Positions 1 to 7,974 of a stretch of 54,934 bases of DNA are shown here, piece by piece. Source of the stretch: Candidatus Omnitrophota bacterium (GTDB lineage: Bacteria; Omnitrophota; Gorgyraeia; B26-G9). The notes under the pieces were generated by a model that worked only from the letters and a program-made list of their open reading frames with translations, made no database searches and was not told the DNA's origin. Where the stretch lies: contig JAHITY010000006.1 in assembly GCA_018817165.1 (NCBI GenBank), positions 1-54,934 on the forward strand. Reading direction: 5' to 3'. Numbering within the stretch: position 1 is the stretch's first letter; every line of letters begins with the position of its first letter. Made by a program: the position numbers and the translations under genes.

Positions 1-18
1 AAAATCTACGGAATTCAT

Positions 19-100
19 GGCATAGCCTCCTTTGCTGGCCTTTCGGCTGGTTAGGTTAATAATTTGCGTTATCAACCTATGAGGTTATGCCTTTTTCTTT
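19..100 (+). terminator. Structured element at the left edge, terminator-like on the + strand
   Basis: An 11-bp stem pairs 19-29 with 81-91 and is followed on the + strand by a T-rich tract (92-100). It encloses two smaller hairpins, 34-40/45-51 and 53-62/69-78, so the fold is a three-way junction. G-T wobbles in the outer and first inner stems favour the + strand; one A-C mismatch in the second inner stem favours the minus strand. On the minus strand an AGGAGG (26-31) lies inside the stem seven bases before an ATG (18-16) whose reading frame leaves the window. A minus-strand leader that hides a ribosome site is therefore an alternative. Bases 101-311 hold no further gene; a weak promoter-like pair (TTGATT near 197, TACAAT at 221-226) precedes mfd. 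Confidence 0.45.
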
Positions 101-311
101 CCTTTAGCAATATCAAAGTGCGAATTATATGTTACATTATCAATAAAAAAGAATTTTAATTAAAATAAGCCATAATTATTAGTAAAAACAGATTTCTTGA
201 TTAATCAACAATAATACTGATACAATATCTATTACTGATTTAAAATTAAATCAATTATTTGCGGATTTCATCTTAGGAATCGTTAGCAAGCTACCAAATA
301 TCATTTTAATT

Positions 312-2189
312 ATGTTTAGAACTTTAAAATTTTATCTTAATCAAACGATTAACACTCATCAAACTTTTGAGCAATTTATTAATTTTGGCTATGAACAAGT
401 TGATGCCATTAGCCAAAAAGGTGATTTTGCTCATCGCGGTTCCATAATTGATGTCTACCCGATCAATTATGAAAGCCCTGTGCGCATGGAGCTTGATTTC
501 AATCAAATTGAAAAAATATTTACTTTTTCAAGAACTACAGGCAAAAAAATAAGCAATCAAAGCCCGCTGATTATTCTACCCAAACGCTCCGCGATGCATA
601 CTATTGAAATTGAGCGATTAGCGATCAATAAGTTTGAAGAATTGGAAAAGAATGATTTCATTGTACACATTGATCATGGTATCGGCAAATATTTGGGAAT
701 TACTACACTTAAACATGTAAAACACATAAAAATCGAATACGCGGACAATGACAAGCTGTATATTCCCCTATCTGAGAAACATCTACTGCAAAAATATATT
801 GGTTTTGCTGGTCATGCTCCGCGACTGCATAAGCTCGGCGGCAAGCTTTGGCAAAACACAAAAAATAAAACCAAACAAGGGATAACCAGTTATGCCCTCG
901 AGCTTTTAAGACTCCAAGCAAAAAGAAACTCCTTATCCGGACTAACATTTTCAGCTAAAACTCCCTGGCAAAAAGAATTTGAAAAAAGTTTTCCCTACAC
1001 TGAGACTCCTGATCAAAAAAAAAGCTGGCTGGAAACAAAAAAAGACATGGAAATGCCCAGACCCATGGATCGATTACTCTGCGGAGATGTGGGATATGGA
1101 AAAACTGAAATTGCTTTTCGTGCTGCATTTAAAGCCGTGATGAATAATCGACAAGTTGCCATGCTTGTTCCCACAACTATTTTAGCTGAACAACATTATC
1201 ACAATCTAAAAGAAAGAGTAAAAGATTTTCCGGTAAATGTCCAAATGCTCAGCAGATTCAAAACTACTTCTGAGCAAAATAAAATAATTGATGATCTAGC
1301 CAAAGGAACTGTGGATATTGTAATAGGTACACACAGACTCTTATCCAGTGATATACATTTTAAAGAATTGGGGATAATTATTATTGATGAAGAACAACGT
1401 TTTGGCGTAAAAGCCAAAGAAAAACTCAAACATATTCGAGAACTTGTTGATGTCCTGACATTAACAGCTACTCCTATACCCCGGACTCTTTACATGTCAT
1501 TACTCGGAGTTAAGGATATGTCGACGATTAATACTCCCCCGGAACAAAGAATGCCGATTGAAACTTTTGTCTGTCTCTATGATGATGAATTGGTTAAAAA
1601 CGCGATTACCAATGAGCTTGAGCGCAATGGACAAGTGTTTTTTATTCACAACCGGATTAAAGATATACATGAAATGCTGGAACATTTACAATCACTTGTG
1701 CCCAGCGCGAGAATTACTATTGGCCACGGCCAAATGCATGAAAAAGAACTAGAGAAAGTAATGCTTGATTTTATTGAGCATAAAATTGATGTTCTTCTGT
1801 CTACAACTATTGTTGAATCAGGCCTGGACATCCCCAATGCCAATACTTTGATTGTTAATAATGCTCAAAATTTCGGCTTAGCTGATTTATATCAATTAAG
1901 AGGCCGAGTCGGCAGATTAAATAAAAAAGCTTATTCATTTTTTTTAACTCCTAAACATGCCACTTTTAATCCCCAGGCAAAAAAAAGACTTAAATCAATT
2001 CAAAAATTTACTGCCTTGGGTTCTGGATTTAAAATCGCCATGGAAGATCTGGAAATCCGAGGGGCAGGAAATTTATTAGGAGAACAGCAGCATGGTTTCA
2101 TCCTCGCTGTAGGATTTGATTTATACTGTCAGCTTCTGAGTAATGCCATTGAGCAGATAAAAAAAGCTGTTCCCGCTGGTTTACCTTAA
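312..2189 (+). CDS. mfd: Transcription-repair coupling factor, short form
   Basis: Mfd is a DNA translocase that removes stalled RNA polymerase and recruits UvrA. The first ~95 residues match only the last part of the UvrB-like module (GDFAHRGSIIDVYP). The RNA-polymerase-interacting domain follows (HIDHGIGKYLG, about 120), then a full RecG-like helicase: Walker A GDVGYGKTE, DEEQ box, LTATPIPRTLYMS, and the RGRVGR and RGAGNLLGEQQHG motifs. The protein is 625 residues, whereas Mfd is usually about 1100-1150. Most of the N-terminal module and the whole C-terminal TRCF domain are missing; the stop follows FDLYCQLLSNAIEQIKK, just where that domain normally begins. The same frame is open back to base 201 but has no ATG and no Mfd-like sequence there. 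It may be a reduced but working form, or a gene truncated near the contig edge. Confidence 0.85.
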   Translation: MFRTLKFYLNQTINTHQTFEQFINFGYEQVDAISQKGDFAHRGSIIDVYPINYESPVRMELDFNQIEKIFTFSRTTGKKISNQSPLIILPKRSAMHTIEIERLAINKFEELEKNDFIVHIDHGIGKYLGITTLKHVKHIKIEYADNDKLYIPLSEKHLLQKYIGFAGHAPRLHKLGGKLWQNTKNKTKQGITSYALELLRLQAKRNSLSGLTFSAKTPWQKEFEKSFPYTETPDQKKSWLETKKDMEMPRPMDRLLCGDVGYGKTEIAFRAAFKAVMNNRQVAMLVPTTILAEQHYHNLKERVKDFPVNVQMLSRFKTTSEQNKIIDDLAKGTVDIVIGTHRLLSSDIHFKELGIIIIDEEQRFGVKAKEKLKHIRELVDVLTLTATPIPRTLYMSLLGVKDMSTINTPPEQRMPIETFVCLYDDELVKNAITNELERNGQVFFIHNRIKDIHEMLEHLQSLVPSARITIGHGQMHEKELEKVMLDFIEHKIDVLLSTTIVESGLDIPNANTLIVNNAQNFGLADLYQLRGRVGRLNKKAYSFFLTPKHATFNPQAKKRLKSIQKFTALGSGFKIAMEDLEIRGAGNLLGEQQHGFILAVGFDLYCQLLSNAIEQIKKAVPAGLP

Positions 2190-2214
2190 ATATTTTTGAT
2201 TATTTACACAAAAC

Positions 2215-2243
2215 TTGTTATTACAAAAATTTTATGCTATAAT
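2215..2243 (+). promoter_or_regulatory. Sigma70-type promoter for surA-pdxA-rsmA
   Basis: TTGTTA at 2215-2220, a 17-base spacer and a perfect TATAAT at 2238-2243 stand about 40 bases before the surA ATG. This makes surA the first gene of its own transcription unit after mfd. Confidence 0.6.
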
Positions 2244-2283
2244 TATAATCTATATAAACCTATATTTTTAAAGGACTAAACGA

Positions 2284-3264
2284 ATGACCCGAGTATTTAC
2301 TCCCCTAATAATAATTATTATTTGTTTTTCTTATACATTGTCTGGTTTAGCCCAAACAGAATTTACCCAAAAAATTATTGCTGTTGTTAATAGCGAAGCG
2401 ATAACCCAAACTGATATTGACGAAATTCTTGCCCCGATTTATCTGCAGTATAAAAGCACTTATTCCGGGGCTGAGCTTGCAAAAAAAGTACAAATAGCCA
2501 AAGATGATATTTTAAATCAGCTGATTGAAGATAAACTAATCCTCCAACAAGCAAAAAAAGATGAAACAATCACCGTCAGCGAAAAAGAAATTGATACGCT
2601 TGTAGATGAATTACGAGCGAATTTTAAAACCGCTGAAGAATTCGCTCAGATCTTAAAAAATCAAAAAGTGACTTTAGTCGATCTTAGAAAAAGATACAAA
2701 CAACAAATGCTGATTAAAAAAGCTGTTTCTAAAGAAGTTCTCTCGAAAATCTCAATAGCCCCTTCTGAAGTTTCGGACTACTATGAAGCAAATAAAGATA
2801 AATTTGCTATCCCCGAACAAGTTAGATTAAGAAGCATATTCTTAAGTTTTAGTGAAACCCCAAAAGAAGAAGTTGAAAAAAAAGCAAATGAAATTTATGA
2901 ACAGCTTCAAAAAGGCGTAGAGTTTGTGGAACTGGTAGAAAAATATTCTGAAGGTCCTAATGTTGTTGATGCCGGAGATATGGGCTTTGTAAAAAGAGGA
3001 TCATTACGTCAAGAAATCGAAGATAGTGCATTCCAGCTCGACATCGGCAAGATCACCAAACCAATAAAAACATCTTCCGGGTTTTATATTTTCAAAGTCG
3101 AAGATAAAAAACCGGCTAGTGTTTCTAATTTAAAAAGTGTTCAAGATCAAATACGTAATAAGCTCTACAGTACTAAAGTAGAAAAAAAACTGGATGAATG
3201 GATCGCTAAACTTAAAAAATCAGCATTAATTGAGGTGAAAACTAATGAAAAAGAAAAAAGTTAG
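2284..3264 (+). CDS. surA: Periplasmic SurA-like peptidyl-prolyl isomerase/chaperone
   Basis: This 326-residue exported protein has a signal peptide (about 1-24, ending SGLAQ), a SurA N-terminal chaperone region (about 28-160; AVVNSEAITQTDID and LIEDKLILQQAKK are typical) and one parvulin (PpiC) domain (about 175-275; RLRSIFLSF, DMGFVKRG, SGFYIFKVEDKK). The family helps fold outer-membrane proteins in the periplasm. E. coli SurA has two parvulin domains, and here there is one, which is common in distant phyla. The end overlaps the pdxA start by 20 bases, so the two are probably translationally coupled. A related PpiC/PrsA-type protein is the alternative, but the neighbours pdxA and rsmA support SurA. 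Confidence 0.85.
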   Translation: MTRVFTPLIIIIICFSYTLSGLAQTEFTQKIIAVVNSEAITQTDIDEILAPIYLQYKSTYSGAELAKKVQIAKDDILNQLIEDKLILQQAKKDETITVSEKEIDTLVDELRANFKTAEEFAQILKNQKVTLVDLRKRYKQQMLIKKAVSKEVLSKISIAPSEVSDYYEANKDKFAIPEQVRLRSIFLSFSETPKEEVEKKANEIYEQLQKGVEFVELVEKYSEGPNVVDAGDMGFVKRGSLRQEIEDSAFQLDIGKITKPIKTSSGFYIFKVEDKKPASVSNLKSVQDQIRNKLYSTKVEKKLDEWIAKLKKSALIEVKTNEKEKS

Positions 3265-4303
3265 AATCGGAATCACTTTAGGTGACCCTGCGGGAATCGG
3301 GGCTGAAATAACTTTAAAAGCTTTAAGAGATAAAAAGTTGCGAGAGTCTGCCAGTTTTCTTCTAATTGGTGATTATGGGGTAACAACCCATATTCAAAGA
3401 CAACTTAATATGAAAGCTTTTAATTTTCACATACTATCTGATATCGGAAGATTAAACTTAAGTGAAGAAATGATAAATTTCATTAATCTCGGCAATGTTA
3501 CTTATAAAATTCCTTATGGAAAAATTGATGCCCGCTGTGGTAAATCAGCTTATGAATATATTAATATGGCTTGTTTGATGCTGCGTTCTAATAAAAATCT
3601 CGATGCGCTGGTCACCGCGCCAATAAATAAAGAATCCTTAAACTTAGCCGGGCATCATTTTCAAGGCCATACCCAAATACTTGCGGAGCGCTTCAAAGCC
3701 CCTTATGCTAGAATGATGTTTGTCGGCGGAAAGCTAAAAGTTCTGCTTGTCACCATCCATATTCCCCTGAAAAACGTAGCGCCATTAATTACTCGCAAAG
3801 AAATCCAGGATACTATATTTGTAGCGCATAGAACTATGAATACATTTTTCGGAATTAAGAAACCCAGGATTGCAATTTGCGGCTTAAATCCTCATGCTGG
3901 TGAAGATGGATTGTTCGGAACAGAAGAAAAAGAACATATTATCCCGGCTATTAAAAAAGCTCGAGCTCAGAAAATTAATGTTGAAGGTCCCTTCCCTGCG
4001 GATAGTTTATTTTGGAAAGCAAAAGAAGGTGAATTTGATATCGTAATTGCCATGTACCATGATCAAGCCTGCATTCCATTTAAAACTCTCTATTTTGACA
4101 AAGGAGTAAATACTACTCTTGGATTACCGTTTATCAGAACTTCTCCTGACCACGGGACTGCATTTGATATTGCCGGTATGAATCAGGCCGATCCTACAGC
4201 AATGATTGAAGCAATAAAGCTTGCTGTTGATATGGCCAATAATATGCCCCGAACAAGAAAGAAAACAAAGGTTTATGTCCCACATCAAGACCATTCTGGA
4301 TAA
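3245..4303 (+). CDS. pdxA: 4-hydroxythreonine-4-phosphate dehydrogenase
   Basis: PdxA oxidises 4-phosphohydroxy-L-threonine with NAD in the DXP-dependent route to pyridoxal phosphate. The 352-residue length is usual. The three metal-binding histidines of the family fall at about H172 (VTIHIPL), H217 (NPHAGEDG) and H272 (MYHDQ). Other signatures are GDPAGIGAEI near the N-terminus, GHTQ at 141-144 and RTSPDHGTAFDIAG near the C-terminus. The start has a good ribosome site (GAGGTG) inside the end of surA. It sits second in surA-pdxA-rsmA. No pdxJ is in view. Confidence 0.95.
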   Translation: MKKKKVRIGITLGDPAGIGAEITLKALRDKKLRESASFLLIGDYGVTTHIQRQLNMKAFNFHILSDIGRLNLSEEMINFINLGNVTYKIPYGKIDARCGKSAYEYINMACLMLRSNKNLDALVTAPINKESLNLAGHHFQGHTQILAERFKAPYARMMFVGGKLKVLLVTIHIPLKNVAPLITRKEIQDTIFVAHRTMNTFFGIKKPRIAICGLNPHAGEDGLFGTEEKEHIIPAIKKARAQKINVEGPFPADSLFWKAKEGEFDIVIAMYHDQACIPFKTLYFDKGVNTTLGLPFIRTSPDHGTAFDIAGMNQADPTAMIEAIKLAVDMANNMPRTRKKTKVYVPHQDHSG

Positions 4304-5111
4304 GCATAAAATCCATGCTAAAAAACGTCTGGGACAGAATTTTCTTACTGACCAGATTGCTCTAGATTTGATCGTCAAATCTGCTAATCTCACTAAAGAA
4401 GATACAGTACTAGAAATCGGAGCTGGTATTGGGAACCTAAGCACGGTTATTGCCGAGCAATCTGGTATCCTCTATGCCGTGGAAAAAGACCGCAGGGTTG
4501 AACATATTCTCAAAAAAGCGCTCAAACCATATCCCCATGCCGAAATAATACTCGGTGATATTTTAAAAATTGATATAAAAAAAATATTTCAAGATAAAAA
4601 AATTAAAGTAATCGGTAATCTGCCCTACTATATCACGACTCCGATAATAAATTATTTATTAGACCATAAGCAATACATCAACAGCATCTGCATTACTGTG
4701 CAAAAAGAAGTGGCTCAGCGAATAGTAGCTGTTCCGGGCAAAAAGGATTTTGGCAGATTATCCTGCTTATTACAGTTTTATACTAAGCCGGAAGTTATCG
4801 CAGTATTTCCCAAAACTATGTTTTTCCCCCAACCGGAAGTTGATTCCGCCTTAATCAAACTCTCGATCTTAGATAAACCAAGCATTAATGTCAAATCCGA
4901 AAAAATGTTTTTTAATGTTGTAAGAGCGATATTTGCCCAAAGAAGAAAAACTCTGATCAATGGCTTATCCAATGCCGGCTGGAATTTAAAAAAGGAAGAC
5001 CTTTTGGCGATCCTTGAACAACTTAATATCAGCCCATCTATCCGCGGAGAAAGTTTATCGCTTGTCGAGATAGGCAAATTATCTGATGAGATTTTCAAAA
5101 GCACAACTTAA
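4275..5111 (+). CDS. rsmA: 16S rRNA dimethyladenosine transferase
   Basis: RsmA (KsgA) dimethylates the two adjacent adenosines in helix 45 of 16S rRNA during 30S assembly. The 278-residue protein shows the N-terminal KKRLGQNFL motif, the SAM-binding VLEIGAGIGNLS and the catalytic NLPYY at 115-119, then the usual C-terminal domain with FAQRRKTL. The open frame reaches back to 4221, but the ATG at 4275 is chosen because the family begins just before the RLGQNFL motif and the extra 18 residues have no counterpart. The gene overlaps the end of pdxA by 29 bases. Its stop lies 11 bases from the end of the convergent gene, with no clear terminator between them. Confidence 0.95.
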   Translation: MSHIKTILDKHKIHAKKRLGQNFLTDQIALDLIVKSANLTKEDTVLEIGAGIGNLSTVIAEQSGILYAVEKDRRVEHILKKALKPYPHAEIILGDILKIDIKKIFQDKKIKVIGNLPYYITTPIINYLLDHKQYINSICITVQKEVAQRIVAVPGKKDFGRLSCLLQFYTKPEVIAVFPKTMFFPQPEVDSALIKLSILDKPSINVKSEKMFFNVVRAIFAQRRKTLINGLSNAGWNLKKEDLLAILEQLNISPSIRGESLSLVEIGKLSDEIFKSTT

Positions 5112-5122
5112 AAATAAATAGT

Positions 5123-6478
5123 CTATATTGCCTGCTCAATAAAGTTCAGATTATTTGACTTAAAATCAAGCTTAAACAATTTATCAATCTTGGACACAAT
5201 ATTTATACCAATAGTTTCCTCTATACTTAAAATAGCCTGTTCTTTTGCTCCAGAAACAAATCCCGGCATTGAATAAATTGTACCGATTAGCAAAGGAATC
5301 CCGATTATAGCCCCTAAACTTAAATGAGTCGACCTACGATATATAAACTTTTCTAGCTTCTTTTTGGGAATAGTAATCTTAAAAACCGCTCCTGAATGTT
5401 CTTTAGCATTTTCAGCCGTTATAGTACCTTTAAAATGTTTCTCGATTACCTGGCGACAAGTCATTAGCCCCATTCCATGAGCTAACCCTTCCTCAGTCGT
5501 TTCAATGAAACTCTGTCTAAAGATCAAGTCTATTATAGCAGCATCTGAAGCTATTTCAGCAGTCTCATAGCTTAAAAATCTATCATCAACTGCTTTTTGC
5601 CTTAATATTTCTATATCAAACCCTTTCCCATAATCTGTAAATACAATGATAATATCTTTTTCATCCTCACTAATTTTTACATTATAATTGGATTGCCCAG
5701 AATGTTGCCAAACATTATTCCTTAAACTTTTAATCACGAAATTCAAGCCACTGCGGTAGCCAAAAAACTTGGGATTCTCCAGTCCAAGTACATCCAAAAT
5801 CATGGATCTTTTTTCTTTCTCAAATAAATCCTTTATATCAAATTCAATTTCTTCTGCCCCAAATACAACAGAATTTACATGTTCAATTATAAAATCAATA
5901 CAAGAAATTCCTTTTTCTAAGCCATATTCATAGCCCTTACTTAAAGTGCCTTTAGCTTGCAAAGCCTTCAAATCTGGATATTTCCATGTCAGTCCATTTG
6001 CCTGCATGATAATTTCATTAAGCATTTCTACGCTGGGGAGGTTCCCCTCTTCAAACTCAGGGGCCAAGGTTCTTTGAAAAAGCATTAGGTCTTCAACCAT
6101 TATTTGTATTTTTTTCAGATCATCTTTATTAATAGCATCTTTTTCAGCTTGGGTGACAGGCATTGCAAATATCGGAGCCACATACGAATCAAATTCATGC
6201 TTAATTATACTTAGTTCAACAAAAACTCTGCCCGCAAGAGTTAAATCACCATCACTCTGGATTAAAACACTTGGATCATAATCTTTAAGAATTCCAGCCA
6301 AATAACCCTCACTTAACCTAAAAGAAAAAACCGGTCTCAAAACATCATTATTAATCATCACTCTAGGCGATAATGTATCAGAACCTTGCCGCAAGCCAAT
6401 TTCCTGAGCAAAGCAAATATTAGTCACAAAAAAAGTCTGAATTAAAATCAGTATAAATATTTTTTTCAGTTTATTCAT
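5123..6478 (-). CDS. Exported GHKL (histidine-kinase-type) ATPase, LSP/-AI family
   Basis: A 451-residue protein with a signal peptide (about 1-24, core ILILIQ, cleavage near CFAQ), then DTLSPRVMINN at 34-44. A GHKL ATPase domain lies at about 240-372: N box LRNNVWQH (252-259), DYGKGF (282-287), GMGL (335-338) and a final GAVFKITIP. No histidine phospho-acceptor helix is evident, so this is not a plain sensor kinase. A hydrophobic segment follows at about 387-405 and the protein ends in EQAI. If exported, the ATPase would face a compartment without ATP, or the signal peptide may serve as an anchor. It is last in a three-gene operon, 15 bases after the HTH-repeat gene. The function is unknown; an anti-sigma-like or signalling ATPase is possible. 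Confidence 0.75.
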   Translation of the reverse strand: MNKLKKIFILILIQTFFVTNICFAQEIGLRQGSDTLSPRVMINNDVLRPVFSFRLSEGYLAGILKDYDPSVLIQSDGDLTLAGRVFVELSIIKHEFDSYVAPIFAMPVTQAEKDAINKDDLKKIQIMVEDLMLFQRTLAPEFEEGNLPSVEMLNEIIMQANGLTWKYPDLKALQAKGTLSKGYEYGLEKGISCIDFIIEHVNSVVFGAEEIEFDIKDLFEKEKRSMILDVLGLENPKFFGYRSGLNFVIKSLRNNVWQHSGQSNYNVKISEDEKDIIIVFTDYGKGFDIEILRQKAVDDRFLSYETAEIASDAAIIDLIFRQSFIETTEEGLAHGMGLMTCRQVIEKHFKGTITAENAKEHSGAVFKITIPKKKLEKFIYRRSTHLSLGAIIGIPLLIGTIYSMPGFVSGAKEQAILSIEETIGINIVSKIDKLFKLDFKSNNLNFIEQAI

Positions 6479-6493
6479 TTTTCCCCATTTACT

Positions 6494-7960
6494 TTAAATT
6501 GCATTATTGATCAACATTTCCGCTTGCCCTGCTTCTGACAAGCTATTACTATGCCCTAAAATTATCTGCACAGAAACATTCTCCTGATAGATCCTATTAA
6601 TATCTGCCTCTAGTTTATCTCTAATTAAAGATTCAGATAGATATAATCTCTCTGCTGTTAGTTTGACATTAACATTTGTTTGCTCAAGCATCGGAATAAC
6701 AACACTTCTCAGTTCTTTCACAAGCTTTCTTTCCTCAGCCGCCTGCTGTCTAATGTAAGCTATTTCCACTTTAAATCTTCTGCTGATCGGTTCATGACTT
6801 AGCCCTAATATATCCATAGCGCTGCGAACATTTCCTTTTGTCTGCCATAGAACCGGAATAATTATTTCCGGGCGATAGATAACATTATAAATATTGACCT
6901 TCACTTCTCTGAACCTTTGGATTAATTGAATCTCATCAATCCCTAGTTCCTTTGCAACCTGTTGCATCCAATCTTGACTATCAATAAATTTGTCAACTGC
7001 CGTCAGTAATTCCTGTCTTCTGGGATCTACTCCGGTAGCGTTTAAGCGTATATTATTAATATTAATCCCTGATTTTCTCATCCTGTCGCCCAAAGTTCCC
7101 CGCGCCAAACCTAAATAAGCCTCCACTTCTTCCCTACAATTTTTTTTGTGTATAAATATATTAATCGCTGCTAAAATCTCTTGTTTCTGGGATCTTTCAA
7201 TTCTTTCGATATTTGCTTGTTTTTGCTTATCTATCCATCCATCAGTAAACACTGAATACAGAATATACTTACCAACTTCTTGTTCAACTAGTCTTTCATC
7301 TTTTAAAGCACTCTGAACATTCCATTGATTATCTTCTAAAACTTTAATTATCAGCTCTTTTAATTCTTGTTCCGCAATAGTTCTATTAACATTGATCACA
7401 TCCGAGGGTATAAGTTCATAAATCCGTTTTTTCCAAATCCCAGTTTCTTGGGAAGCGCGCTCAACATTCCAGCGATATGCCTGTAAAGCACAAACAAGCA
7501 TTTCTTTTTCTAATTTAAGTTCCTTGGCTCTTTGCTCTTCCCTGCCCTGTGCAATAACTTCTCTGCCAATTATTTTATTTATTTTCTTCCGACCCATCCT
7601 AAGATATTTTTCTACTTTTCCCAAATTAAATTTATATTTCACAAGAGACCGCATCACCAAATGATATTCGCTTTCTTTCTCAGATATATGCTCTGAAGAA
7701 GTTTGTCCGGCTATTTGCGAATCATAAGTTCCACTACTGTCATTTTCTTTACTTGACCAGCCATTTGACTGCAAAGCAGCAATTACTTCATCATTCTTCA
7801 ATATTGCGACAAAAGCATCCTGCAAACCGGCATCCTGAATATAAATACTCGGCGACATATTTTCCCGACAAAAATCATCCGCGAAATTAAACGCCTGAAC
7901 CGGCGCTAATAATACAATCTGGATTAATAAGCATATTGTAATTGTTTTGAGTGGTCTCAT
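6494..7960 (-). CDS. Exported protein with seven Fis-like helix-turn-helix repeats, LSP/-AI family
   Basis: A 488-residue protein with a signal peptide (about 1-23, core CLLIQIVLL), ENMSPSIYIQ at 33-42 and a C-terminus INNAI. From about 101 to 450 it carries seven copies of a 30-38 residue unit that reads like the Fis-type HTH: a hydrophobic helix, a polar N-V/W-N-V turn, A...LG, then a second helix. Approximate units are 101-131, 153-184, 202-233, 260-298, 316-352, 364-397 and 417-450. The clearest are 153-184 (YRWNVERASQETGIWKKRI) and 364-397 (TKGNVRSAMDILGLSHEPI). Fis HTHs normally bind DNA in the cytoplasm, so seven behind a signal peptide is odd. The start lies 14 bases after the helicase stop and has no clear ribosome site, which suggests coupling. 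I know of no named family with this layout. Confidence 0.7.
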   Translation of the reverse strand: MRPLKTITICLLIQIVLLAPVQAFNFADDFCRENMSPSIYIQDAGLQDAFVAILKNDEVIAALQSNGWSSKENDSSGTYDSQIAGQTSSEHISEKESEYHLVMRSLVKYKFNLGKVEKYLRMGRKKINKIIGREVIAQGREEQRAKELKLEKEMLVCALQAYRWNVERASQETGIWKKRIYELIPSDVINVNRTIAEQELKELIIKVLEDNQWNVQSALKDERLVEQEVGKYILYSVFTDGWIDKQKQANIERIERSQKQEILAAINIFIHKKNCREEVEAYLGLARGTLGDRMRKSGININNIRLNATGVDPRRQELLTAVDKFIDSQDWMQQVAKELGIDEIQLIQRFREVKVNIYNVIYRPEIIIPVLWQTKGNVRSAMDILGLSHEPISRRFKVEIAYIRQQAAEERKLVKELRSVVIPMLEQTNVNVKLTAERLYLSESLIRDKLEADINRIYQENVSVQIILGHSNSLSEAGQAEMLINNAI

Positions 7961-7974
7961 ATTTTAAAATTAAT

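Noticed and set aside
19-91. Cyclic di-GMP (GEMM) riboswitch on the minus strand
   Set aside because: A GAAA tetraloop and a GCAAAG element are present, but the conserved GEMM core around them is not.
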